DNA from: an uncultured bacterium
GTDB taxonomy: Bacteria; Cyanobacteriota; Vampirovibrionia; Gastranaerophilales; Gastranaerophilaceae
Direction of reading: 5' to 3'
Assembly: GCA_900547155.1 (NCBI GenBank)
Contig: URFH01000021.1
Span: 1-42,322 of the forward strand
DNA length: 42,322 bases
A program made the position numbers and the translations under genes. This document shows positions 23,819 through 31,331 of the stretch, in pieces (the stretch's first letter is position 1; each line of letters starts with the position of its first letter). A model generated the notes under the pieces. It had not been told where the DNA came from. It saw only the letters and a program-made list of their open reading frames with translations, and did no database searches.

Positions 23819-24355
23819 TTACGAACCCGGAGCAAGAATGATAATCACGTTTCTGCCCTCGAGCGCTGGCTTTTTCTCAACGTTAATCGGGTCATTCTCC
23901 AAATCCGTCAAAAATCTCTGCGCAAGGTTAAAAGCAAGCTCTGTATGCTGCATTTCACGACCGCGCAGCATAATAACGATTTTTACCTTGTTGCCCTGCG
24001 AGATGAATTTTTTAATATTTTTGATTCTTACATTATAGTCGTGAACATCGATTTTATATCTGATTTTGACTTCTTTAACTTCAACGGTGTGTTGTTTTTT
24101 CTTGGCTTCTTTTGCCTTTTTTTCCTGTTCGTACTTGAATTTTCCGTAGTTCATGATTTTTGCTACGGGGGGTTCTTGATTAGGCGAAATAACAACTAAA
24201 TCCAAATCTTTTTCTTCAGCCATTTGCAGAGCTTTTGCGGTCGCAATTACACCGTAGTTTTCTCCTGTGTCACCTATTAATCTAACTTCGCGGGCTCTGA
24301 TGCTGCGGTTAATCAGAGGCTGATCTTTTCCGTTTGATGAATAACCTTTACTAAT
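23819..24355 (-). CDS. infC: translation initiation factor IF-3
   Basis: 178 residues if started at ATT 24355. The first in-frame ATG (24223) would remove 44 residues that clearly belong to the family N-domain (QPLINRSIRAREVRLIGDTG, then NYGVIATAKALQMA). AAGGAG lies 7 nt before this ATT (a second ATT at 24358 is adjacent). The linker and C-domain (KFKYEQEKKAKEAKKKQ, KIRYKIDVHDYNVRIK, MLRGREMQHTEL) are complete. A rare ATT start is the known basis of infC autoregulation, since IF-3 rejects non-canonical starts. The usual partners rpmI and rplT do not follow; the next gene downstream is an unrelated flavoprotein. Confidence 0.95.
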   Translation of the reverse strand: MSKGYSSNGKDQPLINRSIRAREVRLIGDTGENYGVIATAKALQMAEEKDLDLVVISPNQEPPVAKIMNYGKFKYEQEKKAKEAKKKQHTVEVKEVKIRYKIDVHDYNVRIKNIKKFISQGNKVKIVIMLRGREMQHTELAFNLAQRFLTDLENDPINVEKKPALEGRNVIIILAPGS

Positions 24356-24509
24356 AATTTTTCTCCTTATTTCGCCTTATATCTGTACTTTAATTATTCT
24401 ATGGTCTTTATAACCGCTTTGTCAACAGGTAAATAGGGGAAAATGCCTGCCTGACAGTCCGCAAATCAAGAAAAAACCCCCGGCGCGCCGTCAAGACGGC
24501 TCGTGTGAG

Positions 24510-24734
24510 CTATTTTTTCTTTTCAATTATCAAATCATAGCCCAGATATTCACAGATAAAACGCAGTTCATCAAGGCGGAGCCGATTATTTTTGAGTTTG
24601 TTGGAAAGGTTAGAAGGTGATGTTTTTTTGCCCTTATATTCATCCAGTTTTTCAGAAAGTTCTTTATGCGAAATTTTTTCTTCGTCAATCAGATACTTTA
24701 CAAGAATATAGTCGTTTAGTTCGTTGATTTTCAT
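24510..24734 (-). CDS. small HTH protein coupled to fliE (DUF6471-like)
   Basis: 74 residues with an XRE-like helix-turn-helix: ISHKELSEKLDEYKGKKTSPSNLSNKLKNNRLRLDELRFICEY in pieces (helix 2 near 22-32, recognition helix near 41-48). It resembles the short DUF6471-type DNA-binding proteins. The ATG is 1 nt after the fliE stop, so it is the last gene of the flagellar operon and is probably co-translated. A GCCGTC/GACGGC hairpin with a T-run on the minus strand near 24471-24500 may terminate the operon. Confidence 0.7.
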   Translation of the reverse strand: MKINELNDYILVKYLIDEEKISHKELSEKLDEYKGKKTSPSNLSNKLKNNRLRLDELRFICEYLGYDLIIEKKK

Positions 24735-24735
24735 A

Positions 24736-25227
24736 TTAAATTCTTACATTGTTAATTTCATTGTAAGCTGAAATAATCTTGTTTCTGAGCTGAATGGCCA
24801 TCTGCATTGAGATATTGGCTTTTTCTGCGGCAATCATTACGTCATGAGCGCTGATATCACCGCCTGACGCCATAATTTCCGCTGCAGATTCGGCGTCAGC
24901 CTGCAAATTGTTCACCGAATTCAACCCGTTGCTGAAAGCCTGCCCGAAATCCTTTGCAGTTTGTTCAACAGGCGAGGCTTTTTTCACGTCAGAAGCCCCC
25001 TCAAGCCCCTCTATCGGCGTAATCCCCATATTTTCGAGCCCGACATTAAGCTCAATGTTTCCGTTTATAACAGGCGGGTTGGCGTCCATCATTGCGGTTT
25101 GCTGATTAAGCACCTTATCAAACTGCGTTTCGCTCTGTTCAAGGCTTTTGTTGAATTGCTGCAAATTCTGGTCAAAAACCTTGTTATAACCGGCTATTGA
25201 GTTTAAATTGTTCATTGGAATGTTCAT
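24736..25227 (-). CDS. fliE: flagellar hook-basal body protein FliE, N-terminally extended
   Basis: 163 residues against a usual length near 100. The C-terminal ~85 residues are clearly FliE (FGQAFSNGLNSVNNLQADAE, then HDVMIAAEKANISMQMAIQLRNKIISAYNEI). The extra N-terminal part is Asn/Gln-rich and probably unstructured. FliE joins the MS ring to the rod. Third of three consecutive rod/MS-ring genes on the minus strand. Confidence 0.9.
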   Translation of the reverse strand: MNIPMNNLNSIAGYNKVFDQNLQQFNKSLEQSETQFDKVLNQQTAMMDANPPVINGNIELNVGLENMGITPIEGLEGASDVKKASPVEQTAKDFGQAFSNGLNSVNNLQADAESAAEIMASGGDISAHDVMIAAEKANISMQMAIQLRNKIISAYNEINNVRI

Positions 25228-25292
25228 TTTTTAACCTTTTGGATTTTTTATCTGACCGGCTGAAGCCGGTTCAGGATTTTCATGTTTTTGCG

Positions 25293-25313
25293 ATTCTGAA
25301 ACAGGTTCAGAAT
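25293..25313. repeat. TGAA/TTCA palindrome in the flgC-fliE spacer
   Basis: ATTCTGAA / TTCAGAAT arms around ACAGG, preceded by GCG and followed by GACA. A separate GACCGGCTGAAGCCGGTTC palindrome lies just left of it in the same spacer. Confidence 0.75.
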
Positions 25314-25327
25314 GACAATATGCGAAT

Positions 25328-25834
25328 TTAGATTCTTAATGCGGCAGAAATCATGCCTTTTGTGGTTTCTGCGGTGGCTGCATTTGCCTCATAGGCGCGT
25401 GACGCAGAAACCATGTTGACCATTTCTTCCACAACGTTGATATTCGGAACAATTACGTAGCCCTCTTCGTCCGCTTCGGGGTTTGACGGGTCGTAGATTG
25501 TTTTGTAAGGGTCTTTTGCCTCGGTAATCTCCTCAACCTGTACGCCCTGCGCAAGATTTCTCTCATCGTATGTAATTCCGCCCCTGAGCGCTACTGTTCC
25601 GTTGTTTGCGCTCCAATAAGCCTCATGGTCACCGCTTGGAAACGGCGGTGCGGTTGAGCCGAGTTTATCCTGATAAATCGCCTTGAAAGTTACGTTTTTC
25701 TTGACGTAAACGCCCGGAGAACCGTCAGGATGGCGGGTTGTGTTGACGTTTGCAATATTGCTCGCAATCGTATCCATTTTTACCCGCTGTGCGTGCATGC
25801 CCGATGCACTGATATCAAAAGAGCTGAAACTCAT
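25328..25834 (-). CDS. flgC: flagellar basal-body rod protein FlgC
   Basis: 168 residues. N-terminal rod-protein heptad SFDISASGMHAQRVKMDTIASNIANVNT and C-terminal coiled segment VNVVEEMVNMVSASRAYEANA are the typical paired ends. The central domain carries a ~25-residue insertion relative to the common ~140-residue FlgC. It is a proximal rod component, exported by the flagellar type III system. GGAG-type site before ATG. Confidence 0.95.
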   Translation of the reverse strand: MSFSSFDISASGMHAQRVKMDTIASNIANVNTTRHPDGSPGVYVKKNVTFKAIYQDKLGSTAPPFPSGDHEAYWSANNGTVALRGGITYDERNLAQGVQVEEITEAKDPYKTIYDPSNPEADEEGYVIVPNINVVEEMVNMVSASRAYEANAATAETTKGMISAALRI

Positions 25835-25876
25835 TTAAAAATTTCTCCTATAAAGCCTTGTCTAATCACTGATTAG

Positions 25877-25897
25877 CCCCTGAAACCCGTTCAGGGC
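25877..25897. repeat. TGAA/TTCA palindrome in the flgB-flgC spacer
   Basis: CCCTGAA / TTCAGGG arms around ACCCG, followed by CGAC. Same family as the copy in the next spacer of this operon. Confidence 0.7.
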
Positions 25898-25911
25898 GAC
25901 GTTTTTGTTGT

Positions 25912-26373
25912 TTATTGCCCGCCTTTTACAATTTGGGCGATGTTGGTCAGCATTTTGCTTTCCAGAGAGGACATAATCTGGTACTGGGTGCCGGTTTTTG
26001 CCATGTCCATCATTTCTTCTTCAATATCGACGTTGTTTCCGTTTCCGTAGTCGCATTCTGAATAATCACCGAGGATTTCAGGCTTGAAGTTTTCGTTATA
26101 ATCGCGCTGGTTCAGAAAAATCGCATGTTCGCGCGTAAGTTTTTGCGCAGCATTGGCGCTGAGAGGGTTTACGCTGTTTTGCATGCGGATTTCTTTTCGG
26201 ATTTCGTCTTTTGAGATAATATCTCTGAGCTGGTCTTCAAAAGCCACATCTTTTCGCTGATAACCGTCTGTCATTGAGTTTGCGGTGTTGGAAGCAATAG
26301 CTTTCTGGCGTTCAAGGAGCCCGTCCATCGCCAGTTTTGTAACTTCTACCGCTCTTATGTTCAATAAATCCAT
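25912..26373 (-). CDS. flgB: flagellar basal-body rod protein FlgB
   Basis: 153 residues. The N-terminal RQKAIASNTANSMTDGYQRKDVAFEDQL (in two blocks) is the rod-protein motif and VDIEEEMMDMAKTGTQYQIMSSLE the C-terminal one. Proximal rod protein. It lies 14 nt after the histidine kinase stop, so the regulators and the rod genes share one transcript. Confidence 0.94.
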   Translation of the reverse strand: MDLLNIRAVEVTKLAMDGLLERQKAIASNTANSMTDGYQRKDVAFEDQLRDIISKDEIRKEIRMQNSVNPLSANAAQKLTREHAIFLNQRDYNENFKPEILGDYSECDYGNGNNVDIEEEMMDMAKTGTQYQIMSSLESKMLTNIAQIVKGGQ

Positions 26374-26387
26374 AATTTCGTCCTCCC

Positions 26388-27659
26388 TTACAACATCGGG
26401 ACTTCAATTTCAAAAGCCGCACCGTCTTTATAGTCTTCAACAAGCTTTAAATCGCCGTATTGCTCCTGCATGGTTGATTTTGAGATATAAAGCCCGAGCC
26501 CGTTGCCGGTAACTCTTGAAGTGAAACCTTTTTCAAAGATTTTGTCTTTAACTTCGTCCGGAACGCCGCATCCGTTGTCTTTTACAAGGATTTTGAGCAT
26601 GTTTGTGCCGGCGTTTTGCGCTTCCACCTCGACTTTGCCCTTTTGCCCGTCTTTTCCTGCAAAATCCAGAGCATTGTAAACCAGATTCATCAAAACATTC
26701 AGTGTTTTTCCCTCATCTGCGAGGATTTGGGCGTCAAGGTCATTTTTTATGACAAGCTCCTTGCCTTTTTCAGCCGCGCATGGCGCAGTCAAATCGTTCA
26801 GGGTCGCCAGCATGTCTTTTAAGCTCACGGGCAGGACATTCGGAACCTGAATTGTTTTTAGCTCCGACAGCATTTGTGCAATCATTTCTTTTGATTTTTT
26901 AATGCACTTCACGCCGCCGCAAATTGAGGTTTTTTCCTCGCCATCTTCGAGTTTTTCACATCTTTTTTCGATTATTTTTGAATAAAGGTCGATGACGGAA
27001 AGGTGATTTTTTATTTCGTGAGAAATTAGTTTTGCTTTGTTTGAAATGTATTCGTATTTTTGAAGAAGTTCTTCATTTGCCTCGAGCAGGTTGTTTTCAG
27101 CCTTTGAAGCGCTTGCTTCTTCAAGAAAACTGTTCGCATAATCAATAAATTTGTGCACAGCCTTGTTTAAAAGTTCATTTGCGCGGCGCTCTGGCGTAAA
27201 TTCAATAATATACCGGTTCAAATCAATCAAAGAATTCGCCGAAATCGTGCGGATTACGTTGTTTACATCACGGGAGTTGAGCAGGTAATAAAGGCACGAT
27301 GTATCTTTGACTTCTTCGGTCGAATAATCCCAGACCAAAACCGCTGAATATCTGGGCGAAAGCACCACGAGAAACTCCGTATCGCCCCAGATTTTTTCTC
27401 TTTCGAGGTTTTCGCCTTTGAGATTGTCGCAAAAAGAATAAACTTCAGCCTGATTGAACTCGAGGCGCTTTAAAACGCCCTCGGTTTCTGACGTATCGAA
27501 CATGCGGATAAGAACAACGGCTTTCTGGTTCTGCGCCTCAAGCAAAGGCTCGAGTGCAAAGCGGAAAAGCCCCTTGATTATAGTCTTATGCACGGGTTTT
27601 GTTTGTGCAAGATAGACTAAATCTTTTAGAAAGTTCTTTTTGTAGTTCGGTAATGTCAT
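26388..27659 (-). CDS. cytosolic histidine kinase upstream of flagellar rod genes
   Basis: 423 residues, no membrane segment. Residues 1-165 form an N-terminal domain I do not recognise, followed by a coiled coil (about 165-205). H214 lies in ISHEIKNHLSV, and the HATPase domain has N box NVLMNLVYNALDF and G boxes KDNGCGVPDE and GNGLGLYI. It follows its cognate response regulator by 18 nt and precedes flgB. The layout suggests a two-component pair that controls, or is controlled with, flagellar assembly. Confidence 0.88.
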   Translation of the reverse strand: MTLPNYKKNFLKDLVYLAQTKPVHKTIIKGLFRFALEPLLEAQNQKAVVLIRMFDTSETEGVLKRLEFNQAEVYSFCDNLKGENLEREKIWGDTEFLVVLSPRYSAVLVWDYSTEEVKDTSCLYYLLNSRDVNNVIRTISANSLIDLNRYIIEFTPERRANELLNKAVHKFIDYANSFLEEASASKAENNLLEANEELLQKYEYISNKAKLISHEIKNHLSVIDLYSKIIEKRCEKLEDGEEKTSICGGVKCIKKSKEMIAQMLSELKTIQVPNVLPVSLKDMLATLNDLTAPCAAEKGKELVIKNDLDAQILADEGKTLNVLMNLVYNALDFAGKDGQKGKVEVEAQNAGTNMLKILVKDNGCGVPDEVKDKIFEKGFTSRVTGNGLGLYISKSTMQEQYGDLKLVEDYKDGAAFEIEVPML

Positions 27660-27677
27660 TTTTCTTGTTTGTTTCTC

Positions 27678-28388
27678 TTAGATTGCGATTTTTACACGTC
27701 TTCTGTTTAAAAATCCGTTGTTAAGTGCGTAAAGTACGGCCTGTGTGCGGTCGTTTACCTGTAATTTCTGGAAAATGTTGTTTACGTGGGTTTTTACGGT
27801 TGTTTCAGAAATAAACAGCTTTTGTGCAACGCCTTTGTAGGTGATTCCCTGTGTCAAAAGGTCGAGGACTTCTTCTTCTCTTTGTGTGAGGTAGTTAAGA
27901 AGATTTTCTTCGTCCATAATCGACTGGTTTTCTTCTTTGAACGAGTTCTGGAAGTATTCAAAGAAACGCGAGGATAAAGTCGAGGGGAGGTAGATTTTGC
28001 CTGCCGCAACTTCTTCAATCGCATAAATGAGCTGAGCCGAAGCCATGGTTTTAAGAATATATCCCTTTGCACCTATCTTCATTGCCCTGAAAATCAAATC
28101 AGGGTCGTCATATCCCGTCAATGCAATCGTCCGGACCCCTAAATCCAGATTTTCGATTTCTGCTATCGCAGTCAAGCCGTCTTTTTCGGGCATATTAATG
28201 TCCATCAAGACGATTTCGGGACGATACTTTTTGATTAAGCTTATTGCAACGCTTGCGCAGGTAGCTGTCGCCACCACGTCAAAGTCGCTTTCTACCTCAA
28301 TCAGTTCCCTAATCCCTGAAAGGTGCTCATAATTGTCATCAACAATTATGACTCTTGCTTTTTTCTTAAACTCCAGGCTTCTTCTCAT
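27678..28388 (-). CDS. NarL/LuxR-type response regulator
   Basis: 236 residues. Receiver domain: acidic pair D17/D18, phosphoacceptor D63 in IVLMDINMP, and the Thr and Lys switch residues in IALTGYDD and GYILKTM. C-terminal LuxR HTH: LTQREEEVLDLLTQG, then LFISETTVKTHVNNI. First gene of the operon with the kinase and flgBC-fliE. GGAGGAG lies 10 nt before the ATG. Confidence 0.92.
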   Translation of the reverse strand: MRRSLEFKKKARVIIVDDNYEHLSGIRELIEVESDFDVVATATCASVAISLIKKYRPEIVLMDINMPEKDGLTAIAEIENLDLGVRTIALTGYDDPDLIFRAMKIGAKGYILKTMASAQLIYAIEEVAAGKIYLPSTLSSRFFEYFQNSFKEENQSIMDEENLLNYLTQREEEVLDLLTQGITYKGVAQKLFISETTVKTHVNNIFQKLQVNDRTQAVLYALNNGFLNRRRVKIAI

Positions 28389-28733
28389 AGCTCTGTGCTC
28401 CTCCCCAATATTTTTTTGTACATTTAGTGCGAATATATTATTTACAAATCCATATTACCTCCCGTCGGAGTAGTTTCTCATCGGCTACAGGATTGAAATA
28501 TCCGACTTTTTCTTTAGATAACAGGGTCTAGACCACAGGGTTTAGAAATCCCGTTTTTTGCCGATTTTTCGGGATTTTCGGGATTTGAAAAATAATACGT
28601 GTGAGGGATTTTTGAGATTTGTGCGTAATGGATTTGGATTAGGCAGGATAATGTAGTTTTTTATTGCAACAACGCAAAAAAGTTGACCTAAATGGCTCAA
28701 TACAATCTGGTATAATGCGTTTTGTCATGGAAA
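28389..28733. other. intergenic region with hairpins
   Basis: 345 nt without a gene. An AAATCCCG/CGGGATTT inverted repeat (28546-28577) and one copy of the duplicated promoter-like element (from 28677) are present. The part nearest the response regulator should hold its promoter, but no clear -10/-35 pair stands out. Confidence 0.4.
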
Positions 28734-28754
28734 TCAGGACTTTTGTTGTTTTTC
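28677..28754 (+). repeat. duplicated promoter-like element, copy A
   Basis: Begins AAAAGTTGACCTAAATGGCT and contains a TGGTATAATGCG extended -10 (TATAAT at 28711-28716). It continues into the 3' end of the first membrane-protein gene. Near-identical to 29191-29267 and, in its first half, to 29712-29757. Confidence 0.85.
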
Positions 28755-29159
28755 ACGAATACGCTGGTTTCTTTTCAGACCACGGATTAAAAGAAAAATT
28801 AGTACAAGGGGGATTATATTTTTTATGGACATAACACAATCTGTACCAAACCAGAAGAAAGGGGTGAGCATTAAAACAATGCCTGCATCAAAGAAAATAT
28901 CATAAATTAAATTGTGGAGAAAGAATGGTTTTGTTACACGTTTTTTAGTAAATTTATCAATCGTAAAAATTATCATTATTACCATAAGAAACCAAATATA
29001 AACTAAAAACATAAAAGCAATACATATTCCAATACCGGTTCCGCAATGTTTTCCATTCATAGGAAAGAATAACTCATATAATAACACAACAAGCCATCCG
29101 GAAAACGCCATAACGTGAGCACCATATAATTTTTTAGGAGCGTAAAGGTCAATTTTCAT
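28734..29159 (-). CDS. small 4-TM membrane protein, paralogue 1 (candidate immunity protein)
   Basis: 141 residues, unrecognised. About four hydrophobic segments (VMAFSGWLVVLLYELFF, IAFMFLVYIWFLMVIMIIF, DAGIVLMLTPFFWF, IIPLVLIFLLI) and a lysine-rich tail ending REKQQKS. MKIDLYAPKKLYGAHVMA closely matches paralogue 2. I start at 29159 because TATAAT lies exactly 6 nt before that ATG and the paralogues begin there; the longer frame from 29213 is not supported. Most distal of four tandem paralogues divergent from a putative toxin. Confidence 0.75.
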   Translation of the reverse strand: MKIDLYAPKKLYGAHVMAFSGWLVVLLYELFFPMNGKHCGTGIGICIAFMFLVYIWFLMVIMIIFTIDKFTKKRVTKPFFLHNLIYDIFFDAGIVLMLTPFFWFGTDCVMSIKNIIPLVLIFLLIRGLKRNQRIREKQQKS

Positions 29160-29171
29160 AGGATTATTATA
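29160..29171 (-). promoter_or_regulatory. extended -10 of paralogue 1, leaderless layout
   Basis: TGGTATAAT on the minus strand (TATAAT 29166-29171), 6 nt before ATG. No ribosome site. Confidence 0.6.
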
Positions 29172-29190
29172 CCAAATTGAGGAGGAAAGC

Positions 29191-29267
29191 AAAAGTTGAC
29201 CTAAATGGCTCAAAACAATCTGGTATAATGCGTTTTGTTATGAAAATCAGGACTTTTGTTGTTTTTC
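29191..29267 (+). repeat. duplicated promoter-like element, copy B
   Basis: Same as copy A with TATAAT at 29224-29229. It covers the spacer between paralogues 2 and 1 and the last codons of paralogue 2. Confidence 0.85.
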
Positions 29268-29666
29268 TTTGATACTTTGATACATTTTCAACACTTGAAA
29301 AATAACAAATAGTAGCAAAAGGGGAAGAAAATCCATTTTAGTAAAATTTCTAAGTCTATAAACAGGAAGAAAAGAAATTAAAAGCGCATAGAAAGGAGCT
29401 ATATAGCAAAACAAACCTATATCTACAAGAATATCATATAAAATATTTCGTAAAAAAAATGTTTTTTTTATGGTTCGTTTAATTGAAAAATCAATAATAA
29501 AAAAGATGGCAGGAATACTGTATATAGCTAAAAATAGAGGGTAAAGAAACATCAAAAATATAGGTTCACCACTAATAAATATAGAAAGCTTAAGGTGGGA
29601 AAAACCTAACAATGCCATCACATGAGTACCATAAAATTTTTTATGGGCGTAAAAGTCAATTTTCAT
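29247..29666 (-). CDS. small membrane protein, paralogue 2
   Basis: 139 residues, unrecognised. MKIDFYAHKKFYGTHVMALLG is near-identical to the start of paralogue 1, and the tail KEKQQKS is the same, while the middle has diverged. Three to four TM segments (IFLMFLYPLFLAIYSIPAIFF, ILYDILVDIGLFCYIAPFY, FLPLLLLFVIFQVL). Conserved ends with a divergent core fit a duplicated family under diversifying selection. Confidence 0.75.
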   Translation of the reverse strand: MKIDFYAHKKFYGTHVMALLGFSHLKLSIFISGEPIFLMFLYPLFLAIYSIPAIFFIIDFSIKRTIKKTFFLRNILYDILVDIGLFCYIAPFYALLISFLPVYRLRNFTKMDFLPLLLLFVIFQVLKMYQSIKEKQQKS

Positions 29667-29678
29667 AGGGTTATTATA
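29667..29678 (-). promoter_or_regulatory. -10 box of paralogue 2, leaderless layout
   Basis: TATAAT (29673-29678) 6 nt before the ATG at 29666; no ribosome site. Confidence 0.6.
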
Positions 29679-29711
29679 CTGAATTGAGGAGGAAAAAACA
29701 AATCACAGCGC

Positions 29712-29757
29712 AAAAGTTGACCTAAATGGCTCAAAACAATCTGGTATAATGCGTTTT
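29712..29757 (+). repeat. duplicated promoter-like element, copy C (short)
   Basis: First 46 nt of copies A and B, TATAAT at 29745-29750. It lies in the spacer between paralogues 3 and 2. Confidence 0.85.
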
Positions 29758-29791
29758 ATACAATAATGAGAAGAAAGGAGGTTAATTTAAT

Positions 29792-30172
29792 TTAAAAAAA
29801 GCATATTACACAATATAAAACCAGATAAATCAAAAACGGGGTTATTGAAATGAAAATTCCAAAATAAAATAAGGATATATATGCTTTATTTTTAGGAAGA
29901 TGATCAGGGATGACAGTTACTTTGTCAGACCCGTCATAGAGCAAAAATTCAACTATAAAAACTATAAATAAAATCAAAACAAATGGAATATGAAATCTCG
30001 CTAAATAACCGATAACATGCTCAAAAATTCCATAATTTGCAAAAAATGCCATCCCGGGCTCCACAGGGGTCAATATCATCAAAGACCACCACAAATAATG
30101 CAAAAATAGTGATAATCCGAGCAAAGCTATCAGATTAAGTGAAAAATATTCATCTAGAGAATTTATTTTCAT
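29792..30172 (-). CDS. small membrane protein, paralogue 3
   Basis: 126 residues, unrecognised. Begins MKINSLDEYFSLNLIALLG, more distant from paralogues 1 and 2 but with the same TM spacing: LNLIALLGLSLFLHYLWW, IPFVLILFIVFIVEFLL and a C-terminal ISLFYFGIFISITPFLIYL pair. TAATAT lies 6 nt before the ATG. Confidence 0.7.
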   Translation of the reverse strand: MKINSLDEYFSLNLIALLGLSLFLHYLWWSLMILTPVEPGMAFFANYGIFEHVIGYLARFHIPFVLILFIVFIVEFLLYDGSDKVTVIPDHLPKNKAYISLFYFGIFISITPFLIYLVLYCVICFF

Positions 30173-30184
30173 AAAAGAATATTA
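30173..30184 (-). promoter_or_regulatory. -10 box of paralogue 3, leaderless layout
   Basis: TAATAT (30179-30184) 6 nt before the ATG at 30172. Confidence 0.45.
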
Positions 30185-30223
30185 ACATAAATGGAGGAAT
30201 TATTATGACAAAAGAAAAGATGG

Positions 30224-30598
30224 TTACAAATAAACAAATACTAAAAAGGAAGTATAAAAAAATGTAAAAAACGCATCATACACCAGTCCGAAATAGAACA
30301 ATCCTGATTTTAGACGGGAAATTGAGGTTTGGGGCAAAACTATTTCAGATAAATCTTTTATTCTCAAAACCTGATTTTCTTTGAATCTGAACTCAAATAA
30401 TGACACGAAAAACAACAAATAAACAGCTGCGGTGAAACACAAATATACAAAACTCATACTTTCCAACGATACAAAAAAACGAGGAGAAATAAATTTATCA
30501 AAATTAATCTGAACAAAAAGCGCATAAAAGCTAAAAAGCATATTCAAATAGCCTAAAGCGCATAAAAATCTAACAGAAACTAAAGATTTACAGTTCAT
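30224..30598 (-). CDS. small membrane protein, paralogue 4
   Basis: 124 residues, unrecognised. VRFLCALGYLNMLFSFYALF, VYLCFTAAVYLLFFVSLF and SGLFYFGLVYDAFFTFFY line up with the TM segments of paralogue 3 (LFYFG in both). It is the one nearest the putative toxin, divergent from it with only 38 nt between the start codons, and is the best candidate for a cognate immunity protein. Confidence 0.7.
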   Translation of the reverse strand: MNCKSLVSVRFLCALGYLNMLFSFYALFVQINFDKFISPRFFVSLESMSFVYLCFTAAVYLLFFVSLFEFRFKENQVLRIKDLSEIVLPQTSISRLKSGLFYFGLVYDAFFTFFYTSFLVFVYL

Positions 30599-30604
30599 CC
30601 AAAC

Positions 30605-30612
30605 ATTATACT
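30605..30612. promoter_or_regulatory. overlapping divergent -10 boxes
   Basis: Minus strand TATAAT (30605-30610) serves paralogue 4 with 6 nt to its ATG. Plus strand TATACT (30607-30612) can serve the toxin-like gene. They share four bases, so initiation on one strand should hinder the other. Confidence 0.5.
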
Positions 30613-30636
30613 ACAAAATAAAAGAAAGGAATTATT

Positions 30637-31248
30637 ATGACAACAAACAAATTCAAAAGTCCTGCAAGTAACTACAGTTCAGAGGTTTATGCAAAAACAA
30701 AAAAATATCAAAAAAAATATGGGTTTGAAATTGGTAAAGGCAATCTGGACACTTGGAATAATGAAGCAGACGCATTCAAACATACTTTTGCTGCAGCTGA
30801 TATAGCATTGAGATACAACAAAAATATAAGTGAAGTAATGGGAAACATTCATGAATTGCAAGGAAGAATAACTATGGGCCAGTCTTCCGGCGAAGAAAAT
30901 ATGGATAAATGGAACAATGAAATAGGAAGACGCATAGCTAAAGAAATCAAAGAAGAAAACCGGAACAAATTAATAAAACGTTCAGAATTAGACGACAAAA
31001 TTGCCGAAAAGGTTATGGAAAAAATGAGAAATGGTGAATTAATCACAAATCCAAATGATACCAGAAAATATAGAAGCCCCGGGGAAAAATTTACTGATGA
31101 AATCAAAGAAAAATGGCGCAACATGCAGCAAAGCAGAAATTCCCGCCTCCAAAACCGTTCCTCCAAAGGCAAAAAATCCAGCGCTTCCGGCACAACTAAC
31201 GGAAAATGGATTACTATTAACGGAAACCATGTATTCATAGAAAAATAA
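30637..31248 (+). CDS. putative toxin/effector with DUF6973-like domain
   Basis: 203 residues, no signal peptide or TM. Residues 42-100 carry the conserved pattern of the DUF6973-type domain seen in polymorphic toxins and phage/ICE polyproteins: DAFKHTF (45-51), IHELQG with H72/E73, and MDKWNNEIGRRI (89-100). A basic, low-complexity linker (about 160-190) leads to a C-terminal GKWITINGNHVFIEK, a motif common at the ends of phage and polymorphic proteins. AAAGGA precedes the ATG. Divergent four-gene membrane-protein array next to it suggests toxin plus immunity (inference). Activity of the domain is not known to me. Confidence 0.6.
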   Translation: MTTNKFKSPASNYSSEVYAKTKKYQKKYGFEIGKGNLDTWNNEADAFKHTFAAADIALRYNKNISEVMGNIHELQGRITMGQSSGEENMDKWNNEIGRRIAKEIKEENRNKLIKRSELDDKIAEKVMEKMRNGELITNPNDTRKYRSPGEKFTDEIKEKWRNMQQSRNSRLQNRSSKGKKSSASGTTNGKWITINGNHVFIEK

Positions 31249-31280
31249 TCTTTTTACTATCAAAATCATCAACTCTACGC

Positions 31281-31286
31281 TATAAT
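31281..31286 (+). promoter_or_regulatory. -10 box of the M48 protease gene
   Basis: TATAAT 46 nt before the ATG; weak ATCAAA-like -35 16 nt upstream. A normal leader with AAAGGA follows, in contrast to the leaderless genes nearby. Confidence 0.45.
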
Positions 31287-31331
31287 TTATTTATAAGTTC
31301 GGATTATGGATATGAGAAAGGAATTTTTAGT

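Noticed and set aside
28711..28850. Short plus-strand frame starting at the ATG after promoter-like copy A (MEIRTFVVFHEYAG)
   Set aside because: The equivalent frame in copy B stops after ten codons and both are antisense to membrane-protein genes; more likely a remnant than a gene.
29160..29213. N-terminal extension of membrane paralogue 1
   Set aside because: It is encoded by the promoter region itself; paralogue 2 starts at the equivalent of 29159.
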